Part shown: one piece after another, positions 44,413 through 49,624 of the stretch
Layout of the letters: each line of letters begins with the position of its first letter
Numbering within the stretch: position 1 is the first letter of the stretch
Origin: JAHFIW01 sp035495855
Lineage (GTDB): Bacteria > Patescibacteriota > Patescibacteriia > SG8-24
Reading direction: 5' to 3'
Assembly (NCBI GenBank): GCA_035495855.1
Contig: DATJFD010000074.1
Location: forward strand, 1 to 49,624
DNA length: 49,624 bases
The notes under the pieces: generated by a model
What the model was told of the DNA's origin: nothing
Seen by the model: only the letters and a program-made list of their open reading frames with translations
Database searches by the model: none
Program-made: the position numbers and the translations under genes

Positions 44413-44455
44413 CGTAAAAGCCGCGCCTGAAAAGGGGCGGCTTTTACGTTTCCCG
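44412..44455 (+). terminator. Terminator of tRNA-Lys
   Basis: Thirteen-bp stem from the last base of CCA (ACGTAAAAGCCGC/GCGGCTTTTACGT), 12-nt loop; only a short T-run follows, merging into repeat R17. Confidence 0.75.
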
Positions 44456-44536
44456 TTTCCCGTTTTCGGTTTTCCGTATTTGGAACGGGCGCAACGACCA
44501 AAAACGGTAAACGAAAACGGTAAACGGAAAACCCGG
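44448..44536 (+). repeat. Heptad inverted repeat R17
   Basis: Units GTTTCCC, GTTTCCC, GTTTTCG, GTTTTCC, GTATTTG in strict 7-bp register, then a loop and a complementary arm of AAAACGG/TAAACGG type. Follows a tRNA, not a protein gene. Same flavour as R10. Confidence 0.88.
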
Positions 44537-44567
44537 ACGCTCGTTTTTTCATCGTCCGTCGCCGTGG

Positions 44568-44573
44568 TAAAAT
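44568..44573 (+). promoter_or_regulatory. -10 box 9 nt before the 44583 start codon
   Basis: TAAAAT preceded by GG; 9 nt to ATG; no Shine-Dalgarno. A T-rich weak -35 lies near 44545. Confidence 0.5.
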
Positions 44574-44582
44574 GCCGGCGTT

Positions 44583-45509
44583 ATGCACCAGGACCCGCTC
44601 GGCAGCATCGGCAGCGTTCCCGTCGCGGGCGGGAACGTCAGGTTCACGTACGATGCCCAGGGCAACGTCATCGCGACCTTCGAGGACGTGGCCTACAAGG
44701 GGAACGCGTACGAGCGGTTCCTCCATCCCGATTGGCGCGACGCCGTCATCCGCGCGACGAGCGGCGCGGGCGGCGACATGCACGCGCGGCAGATCGCGCT
44801 CGACGACATCGTCTCGACCGCCCGCATCGCCGAGGTCCATCGCGAAGCGCACGAAGCGCTGGCCTCGTCCGGACGCCTTGCCGCGCCCGAGGCCGCCTAT
44901 CTCGCGCGCTCCGTCATCGAACGGCTCGAACGCATCAAGGCGAAATACGGCGACGTCGTCATCATGCCGGGCGAGGAAGCCGCGCCGTCCGAGGGGCCGA
45001 CGAAGACCGAGAAGGTCCCGGCGGGGTTCGAGGACACGCCTCGCATCTATGGGCCCGACGGCAGGCCGACGGGCTATGATCTTTCCAAGGGGTTCGTCGC
45101 GCCGGCCGGTTTCAAGGCCTGGTTCACGTACGGCCCCGACGGCTCGGTCCAGGCGTTCCACGCCGACGCGAAGGTCGGCATGGATACGCTTACGCGCATG
45201 CTGCTCAGGCCCGACTGGAACGTCGTGTTCGAGGCGCGCGTGGTCGAGGTCACCCGCCGTTCCTGGCTCGGGCGGATCCTCGACGTGCTTCGCCGCAGGC
45301 CCAAGCCTGAACCTGAACAGGTCAGGACGGAGATGAGCGAGAAGTTCGCGGGACTGCTGCTGACCATCTTCGTCGACGGCCAGGCCGTGCTCGGGCTCGA
45401 GCGCGCCGGCATGGGCTCGGCGTACGAGACGGGCTTTCTCCGCCGCGCCATCGACGAGGCGAAGAGGGGTTCGGTGGAGCTCTTCGGCGGCAGGGACGTT
45501 CTGCAATAA
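44583..45509 (+). CDS. Protein of unknown function with internal duplication
   Basis: 308 residues, soluble, no signal. Two copies of a module of about 45 residues: VRFTYDAQGNVIATFEDV ... FLHPDWRDAVIRA near residues 18-58, and AWFTYGPDGSVQAFHAD ... LLRPDWNVVFEAR near 180-222. The FTYxxxGxV start resembles YD/Rhs-type strands but the rest does not. Between them is a helical, charged linker. I do not recognise the family. Start is fixed by a -10 box 9 nt upstream and lack of other ATGs. Confidence 0.68.
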   Translation: MHQDPLGSIGSVPVAGGNVRFTYDAQGNVIATFEDVAYKGNAYERFLHPDWRDAVIRATSGAGGDMHARQIALDDIVSTARIAEVHREAHEALASSGRLAAPEAAYLARSVIERLERIKAKYGDVVIMPGEEAAPSEGPTKTEKVPAGFEDTPRIYGPDGRPTGYDLSKGFVAPAGFKAWFTYGPDGSVQAFHADAKVGMDTLTRMLLRPDWNVVFEARVVEVTRRSWLGRILDVLRRRPKPEPEQVRTEMSEKFAGLLLTIFVDGQAVLGLERAGMGSAYETGFLRRAIDEAKRGSVELFGGRDVLQ

Positions 45510-45535
45510 AAGTGAAAAGTGAAGAGAGAAAAGAG
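45507..45535 (+). repeat. Half heptad element R18
   Basis: After TAA: AAAAGTG, AAAAGTG, AAGAGAG, AAAAGAG in 7-bp register. Only the purine arm is present; a bidirectional terminator takes the place of the second arm. Confidence 0.65.
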
Positions 45536-45542
45536 AAAAGAA

Positions 45543-45567
45543 ATCCCGCCCAAGGGGGCGGGATCTT
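45543..45567. terminator. Bidirectional terminator
   Basis: ATCCCGCCC/GGGCGGGAT stem, 4-nt loop, between convergent genes; T-run on minus is clear, on plus short. Confidence 0.75.
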
Positions 45568-45571
45568 GCGT

Positions 45572-46639
45572 TCAATGGCCGAGCGCGCGGAAGGTCGCGC
45601 GGAACTCGGCGACGTAGCCGACCGTCTGGCCTGCGAGGCCGCGGCCGGAGTCTTCCCAGTGCGCGCGGTCCGCGAGGTAGGCGTTCGCCGCCCGGTCCTC
45701 GCCGCCGTTGTAGGCGGCCGCCAGGAACGCGCCGAGGTCTTCGTCGTTCTCGGGGCGCAGCAGGCGGTTGCGTTCCGCCTCCGGAAGCCGCGAGAGCGAC
45801 CAGTCCGCCAGGCAGAACTGCGCGGTGACCGCCGCGACGTGGTCCGTCATGCCGGCGCGGAAATCCGAGGGAAGTCCCGCGGACGCGTAGCGGCGGCGGG
45901 TCAGGTCGTACGTGCCGCGGATGAACTGCGCGAGGCCGAGCGCGCCGGCGTAGGAGCCGGCGTAGCGGTAGGCGTCGCCGCGGTTCAGCGCCGCGGTGAC
46001 GAACACGCGGGCCATCGAGGCGCGGGCGCCGTCGCGCGCGAAGTCGTCCGGATCGACGTGCTCGATCACGAGCAGCGGGAGCAGCGCGCGATCGGGGATG
46101 ACGTCGGGTACGAGGCTGCCGTCGACGGCTTGCGAACCGACGTGGCGGTCGCGGAGCCGGCGCCGCGCCTGCGCGAGCAGCGATTCGAGGTAGGCGCGGC
46201 CGTCGCGCTCCATCTCGGGGGTGTGGAGCGCCGGATCGTACGGGACGTACGTCGCGGGCATGCTGCGGCCGCGCCGCGCCGCCCGCACGTTCGTGCGGAT
46301 GGCGAGCACCTGCCAGCCTTCGGGCGTGAGGCGATAGCGCGAGTTCACGCCGTTCCGGAGCGTCACCTCGACGCCGAAACCGCGCGTGCGCGACGAGCCG
46401 TTCAGCACCTGCACGAGGCGGACGCCCCGCGCCGGATGCGAAGGGTCCCAGACCGCGAGGACGGCGTTGTCGCCGCCGATGCGGGACGTGCCGATGCGGG
46501 CGCCGGCGAGCAGCCTGCGCGCCTCGGCGATCCTCGCCGTGACGTCGGCATGCGAAGGACGGGAGTCCTGCGCGAAGGAACGGCCGGGGAGCATGCAGGC
46601 GAGCAGCACGATGATGGAGAGAACGAGGCGTCGGGTCAT
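45572..46639 (-). CDS. Lytic transglycosylase-like secreted protein
   Basis: 355 residues. Signal peptide MTRRLVLSIIVLLACMLPG ending at SFA/Q. The C-terminal half has the SLT layout: Glu193 in LLVIEHVDPDDF at the catalytic Glu position, then AGALGLAQFIRGTYD, then a C-terminal AAYNGGEDRA. The N-terminal half (about 25-170) is an unassigned beta-rich domain. Would cleave peptidoglycan, for example to let pili through or to remodel the wall; the family link rests on motifs only. Start 46639 has a GGAAGG-type Shine-Dalgarno. It carries its own promoter on minus. Confidence 0.78.
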   Translation of the reverse strand: MTRRLVLSIIVLLACMLPGRSFAQDSRPSHADVTARIAEARRLLAGARIGTSRIGGDNAVLAVWDPSHPARGVRLVQVLNGSSRTRGFGVEVTLRNGVNSRYRLTPEGWQVLAIRTNVRAARRGRSMPATYVPYDPALHTPEMERDGRAYLESLLAQARRRLRDRHVGSQAVDGSLVPDVIPDRALLPLLVIEHVDPDDFARDGARASMARVFVTAALNRGDAYRYAGSYAGALGLAQFIRGTYDLTRRRYASAGLPSDFRAGMTDHVAAVTAQFCLADWSLSRLPEAERNRLLRPENDEDLGAFLAAAYNGGEDRAANAYLADRAHWEDSGRGLAGQTVGYVAEFRATFRALGH

Positions 46640-46700
46640 CCAGACCTTCCTTCCGACGATATTTTCGGAGGCCACGCAGCGGCGGGCCGCCGACGGAGGC

Positions 46701-46729
46701 ATCGTTCCAAGCGCGGGCGCGCCGGTCAA
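46701..46729 (-). promoter_or_regulatory. Promoter of the transglycosylase gene
   Basis: On minus: TTGACC (46729-46724), 17-bp spacer, AACGAT (46706-46701). Confidence 0.45.
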
Positions 46730-46741
46730 GGCGCAGCATGG

Positions 46742-46747
46742 TATGCT
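46742..46747 (+). promoter_or_regulatory. -10 box 10 nt before the 46758 start codon
   Basis: TATGCT preceded by GG; 10 nt to ATG, no Shine-Dalgarno. Confidence 0.5.
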
Positions 46748-46757
46748 ACCCGCGATT

Positions 46758-47891
46758 ATGGCGAAACCGCGCCCGCTCAGCATCATCATGATCGGCCAGA
46801 AGGGCCTCCCGGTCCGGGCTGATTCGGGCGGCATCGAGCGGCACGTCGAGGAGCTCGCCTCGCGCCTCGTCGCCCGCGGGAACCGCGTCACCGCCTATGT
46901 CCGTCCGCGGCACACGACCGCGCGTCTCACGGAGTACAAGGGCATCCGCCTGCAGCGCATGCCGTCGATACCGACGCGTTCGCTCGACGCCCTGACGCAC
47001 TCCTTCCTCGCGACGGTGTCCGCGCTCTTCAAGAAGGCGGACGTCATCCATTACCACGGCGTCGGCCCCGCCACGCTCGCCTGGCTGCCGCGGCTGTTCA
47101 AGCCGAAGAGCCGCGTTGTCGTCACCTTCCACAGCATCGACCGGCTGCACCAGAAGTGGGGCGCGGTCGCGCGCGCCTACCTGCGCTTCGGCGAATGGGC
47201 GGCCGTGACCTATCCGCACGCCACCATCGCGGTCTCGAAGACCATCCAGGACTATTGCCGGAAGGAGTTCGGCAAGAAGGTCGATCACATCCCGAACGGC
47301 GCCGACATCCCCGCGTATCCGGGCAAGGACCTGCTCGCGCAGTGGGGGCTCGAGCCGGGGAGCTACATCCTGACCGTGGCGCGTCTCGTGCAGCAGAAGG
47401 GGATCCATCATCTCATCGCCGCCTACGACGGCTTCGAGAAGGAGAAGAAGCTCGTCGTCGTCGGCGCCGGTTCCTTCGGCAGCGAGTACGCCGAGCGCGT
47501 CCGCAAGATGGCGGAAGGCAATTCGTCCATCGTCTTCACCGGGTTCCAGTCGGGCCGCGCGCTCGCGCAGCTCTACGCCAACGCCTACCTCTACGTGCAT
47601 CCGTCCGAGGCCGAGGGGCTGGCCATCGCGGTGCTCGAGGCCATGGCGGCGGGGCGCTGCGTGCTCGTGTCCGACATCCCCGAGAACGTCGAGTCCATCG
47701 ACCACAGCGGCCTGACCTTCGTGAACGCCGATCCGGAGGACCTGCGCGCCAAGTTGCGCGAGCTCCTCAACCATCCGGAGGTGGTCGAACAGCTGGGCGG
47801 CAAGGCGCGGGAGTGGATCCGGCTGACCTATGACTGGGACGTCATCGCCGAGCGTACGGAGGCGGTCTATCGGCGCGAGGTCGGAAAGTGA
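46758..47891 (+). CDS. Glycosyltransferase family 4
   Basis: 377 residues, GT-B fold. N-terminal MIGQKGLPVRADSGGIERHV is typical of GT4 enzymes of capsule/rhamnan clusters annotated as rhamnosyltransferases. C-domain: LTVARLVQQKGIHHLI, VVGAGSFGSEY and E-x7-E in EGLAIAVLE followed by GRCVLVSD. With rmlABCD in the window, dTDP-rhamnose is a reasonable donor, but this is inference. Single gene between two promoters. Confidence 0.9.
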   Translation: MAKPRPLSIIMIGQKGLPVRADSGGIERHVEELASRLVARGNRVTAYVRPRHTTARLTEYKGIRLQRMPSIPTRSLDALTHSFLATVSALFKKADVIHYHGVGPATLAWLPRLFKPKSRVVVTFHSIDRLHQKWGAVARAYLRFGEWAAVTYPHATIAVSKTIQDYCRKEFGKKVDHIPNGADIPAYPGKDLLAQWGLEPGSYILTVARLVQQKGIHHLIAAYDGFEKEKKLVVVGAGSFGSEYAERVRKMAEGNSSIVFTGFQSGRALAQLYANAYLYVHPSEAEGLAIAVLEAMAAGRCVLVSDIPENVESIDHSGLTFVNADPEDLRAKLRELLNHPEVVEQLGGKAREWIRLTYDWDVIAERTEAVYRREVGK

Positions 47892-47911
47892 TTTTTTAGC
47901 TGAGTAGAGAG

Positions 47912-47964
47912 CAAAAAATGCGGTTCAGGCGGCCCTGGCAGGATTGACAAGGCCGCTTTTTTGT
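47912..47964 (+). terminator. Terminator whose loop carries the next promoter's -35
   Basis: GCGGCC (47929-47934)/GGCCGC (47951-47956) then six T; a larger alternative stem CAAAAAATGCGG/CCGCTTTTTTG encloses it. TTGACA (47944-47949) is in the loop. Confidence 0.65.
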
Positions 47965-47972
47965 GGTTCGCT
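47944..47972 (+). promoter_or_regulatory. Promoter of the metallophosphoesterase gene
   Basis: TTGACA (47944-47949), 17-bp spacer, TTCGCT (47967-47972). Confidence 0.55.
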
Positions 47973-48050
47973 CCGCCCATGGGAAGGGAGCCGTCCCGGC
48001 CCCCATCTCCGGTCTTTCCACCCGCATATCGCTGTCCAAGGAGACACGTC

Positions 48051-49592
48051 ATGGAAACTGCCTCGACCGTTCGCACGAATGGCCACGGGGAGTCGCCTGA
48101 CCCCCCTTGCGAAGAGATCCACGTCATCGTGAGCGACATGCACCTGTCGGCCGGCAAGGTCCTGCAGGTGCGCGCGAAGCGCAGCCTCCGGTGGCGCATC
48201 GTCCGCGCGGTGAAGAAGGCCTACAAGGCCGTCGACCCGCCGCCCATGCGCGAAGTGCCGAACCCGCTCGAGGATTTCGTCTACGACGACGTCTTCGCGG
48301 CGTTCATGGCCAAGGTGTCCGCCCAGTACGGCGGCGCCGGCGTCCTGCGGCTCAAGCTGATGGGCGACGTCTTCGATCCGCTCGCGGTCACCTGGGGAGG
48401 GAAGCTCGTCGACCCGCCCTTCGAGACCGTCGGCGTCTACAAGATGCGCCGCATCATGCGCGGGCACGCGACCTTCTTCGACGCGCTCGCCGCGTTCCTG
48501 AAGGCGCCCAACGCGAGGCTCGACGTGTTCGTGGGCAACCACGACCAGTTCCTCTCGTGGCCGAGGGTCCAGCAGGAGATCGTGGCGCGCGTCGCCGGCG
48601 GCGACGAGTCGCTCGCGGCGAAGATCAGGTTCGTGGACCAGTCCATGGACTTCGAGGAGCTCCACCGCGGCGTGCTCTACGACCACGGCATGAACTCCGA
48701 GGCGCACAACACGATCGACCCGCGCACGACCATCCTCCACGACCGCTTCGGCCAGCCGCTCAAGCGCCCCGTGCTCAACAAGCCGCTCGGGTCGCACATG
48801 ACGATGATGCTCGCCAGCCGCCTGAAGCTCCGGAACCCGCTCATCGGCCGCATGCCGACGGAGTGGGACATCTGGCTCCATGCGGCCAAGCACCAATGGA
48901 GCTGGGGCGTCTTCGCGGGGTTCTCGCTGCTGTGGATGCTGATCTACAACCAGTTCTTCGCGTTCTGGGACATCCGCCGCAAGACGGGTTTCCTGACCGT
49001 CCTCAGGGTCGTGCTCGCCACCACGAAGCACAACCCGGTCGACGCCTACGCGACGAAGCTGTTCCGGAAGCGCGAGGGCGTGCGCGTGGTCGTTCTCGGC
49101 CACTCGCACATCGCCAAGCGCATGACGGGCCCCGAAGGCACCTATATCAACACGGGCTCCTGGGCGATGAAGCTCCGCTTCGTCTTCCCGAGCTTCGCCT
49201 ACACCTGGAAGAAGTTCCGGTGGCTCGAGGTCGTTATCCGCGCAGTCGGCCACTTCCTCAGGACCGGCCAGATCGCGTTCGCCCGCCAGCTCACCAAGCT
49301 GCTGGGGTTCGCGGCAGCCGTCGCGGCGATGCTCGTGTTCCTGCTCACGTCGTTCCGGCAGAACAGCTACCATCTGCTGTCCTACGACCTGCTCGACCTC
49401 AAGCTCCCCGTCGGCATCCTGCTCGTCTTCCTCGTCGTCTCCGGCCTGTTCCGCGTCTTCGCGATCAAGCCCGACGTCGTCGACGACACGCAGTTCACCT
49501 TCGGACTCGTCCGGCATTGCGCCGACGGCGAGCTGAACGCGGACCTCATGCGCTACGTGCCGCAGGAGGACGCGATCAGGGAATGCGTCTGA
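48051..49592 (+). CDS. Metallophosphoesterase with C-terminal membrane helices
   Basis: 513 residues. Calcineurin-like two-metal phosphoesterase: Asp29/His31 (SDMHL), G105-D106-V-F-D109, G162-N-H-D165 and G350-H-S-H353, all present in order. Between about residues 283 and 310 lies a hydrophobic stretch (FAGFSLLWMLIYNQFFAFW) and at the C-terminus two clear membrane helices (about 420-440, 463-482). LpxH (UDP-diacylglucosamine hydrolase) is soluble and much shorter, so that assignment is not supported. AGGAG lies 7 nt before ATG 48051. Own promoter and terminator. Substrate unknown. Confidence 0.85.
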   Translation: METASTVRTNGHGESPDPPCEEIHVIVSDMHLSAGKVLQVRAKRSLRWRIVRAVKKAYKAVDPPPMREVPNPLEDFVYDDVFAAFMAKVSAQYGGAGVLRLKLMGDVFDPLAVTWGGKLVDPPFETVGVYKMRRIMRGHATFFDALAAFLKAPNARLDVFVGNHDQFLSWPRVQQEIVARVAGGDESLAAKIRFVDQSMDFEELHRGVLYDHGMNSEAHNTIDPRTTILHDRFGQPLKRPVLNKPLGSHMTMMLASRLKLRNPLIGRMPTEWDIWLHAAKHQWSWGVFAGFSLLWMLIYNQFFAFWDIRRKTGFLTVLRVVLATTKHNPVDAYATKLFRKREGVRVVVLGHSHIAKRMTGPEGTYINTGSWAMKLRFVFPSFAYTWKKFRWLEVVIRAVGHFLRTGQIAFARQLTKLLGFAAAVAAMLVFLLTSFRQNSYHLLSYDLLDLKLPVGILLVFLVVSGLFRVFAIKPDVVDDTQFTFGLVRHCADGELNADLMRYVPQEDAIRECV

Positions 49593-49598
49593 ACACCC

Positions 49599-49624
49599 GA
49601 CCCCGCTCATCGAGCGGGGTCTTT
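49599..49624 (+). terminator. Intrinsic terminator of the metallophosphoesterase gene
   Basis: GACCCCGCT/AGCGGGGTC stem, 5-nt loop, T-run cut by the window end. Confidence 0.85.

Overview
The window looks like a piece of a bacterial chromosome from a G+C-rich (roughly two thirds by eye) member of the Candidate Phyla Radiation (Patescibacteria, Parcubacteria-like). This is an inference from gene content: a compact pilBC-prepilins-pilMNO locus, a reduced mraY/ftsW/murG set with lon where murD usually sits, a PEGA/beta-propeller protein, many small orphan proteins, and several short-leader promoters. TGA, TAG and TAA all act as stops, so the UGA-recoded Gracilibacteria/SR1 code is excluded. No plasmid, phage, CRISPR or transposase gene was seen. 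No gene-free stretch exceeds 300 bases except 44165-44582, which holds a tRNA, a promoter and two repeat elements.

Layout. 1-9.3 kb: cell-surface polysaccharide and membrane genes (two GT4 glycosyltransferases, two large GT-C-like membrane proteins, a CDP-alcohol phosphatidyltransferase, an anchored extracytoplasmic protein). 9.35-14.8 kb: a HIT hydrolase followed by dTDP-L-rhamnose genes rmlB, rmlC, rmlD, a HAD gene and rmlA. 15-24.3 kb: a second HAD phosphatase, a PEGA/beta-propeller protein, murA, a C-terminal processing protease, a Nudix hydrolase, pyrG, rpmA (L27) and a cysteine desulfurase. 24.3-32.9 kb, minus strand: a type IV pilus operon pilB-pilC-three prepilin-like proteins-pilM-pilN-pilO-small Pro-rich protein. 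33-39.5 kb: mraY-lon-ftsW-murG. 39.5-49.6 kb: small orphan genes, a soluble tandem-GGDEF protein, tRNA-Lys(UUU), a lytic transglycosylase-like protein, a GT4 enzyme and a membrane-linked metallophosphoesterase.

Functionally the window is about the cell envelope: peptidoglycan precursor synthesis (murA, mraY, murG, ftsW), peptidoglycan cleavage, rhamnose-containing glycan synthesis and export-side glycosyltransfer, and pilus-mediated attachment. One prepilin carries a concanavalin/LamG-like domain and may be an adhesin.

The most unusual signal is not a gene. Seventeen junctions carry an imperfect inverted repeat, and an eighteenth carries a single arm. The arms are built from degenerate 7-bp tandem units (GGTTGTA, GAGCTTC, GAAAGTC, GTTTTCG, AGTACAC, GAGAATT and others). 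In most cases the element begins at the stop codon of the upstream gene, and it often fills the whole space up to the next start codon; in three cases it encloses or abuts an intrinsic terminator. The same unit flavour recurs at distant loci. I do not recognise it as a named element. The promoters are also clear: about a dozen TTGACA-like/TAnnnT boxes with 17-bp spacing, plus a set of genes whose -10 box lies only 6-11 nt before a start codon that has no Shine-Dalgarno sequence, which suggests leaderless mRNAs.
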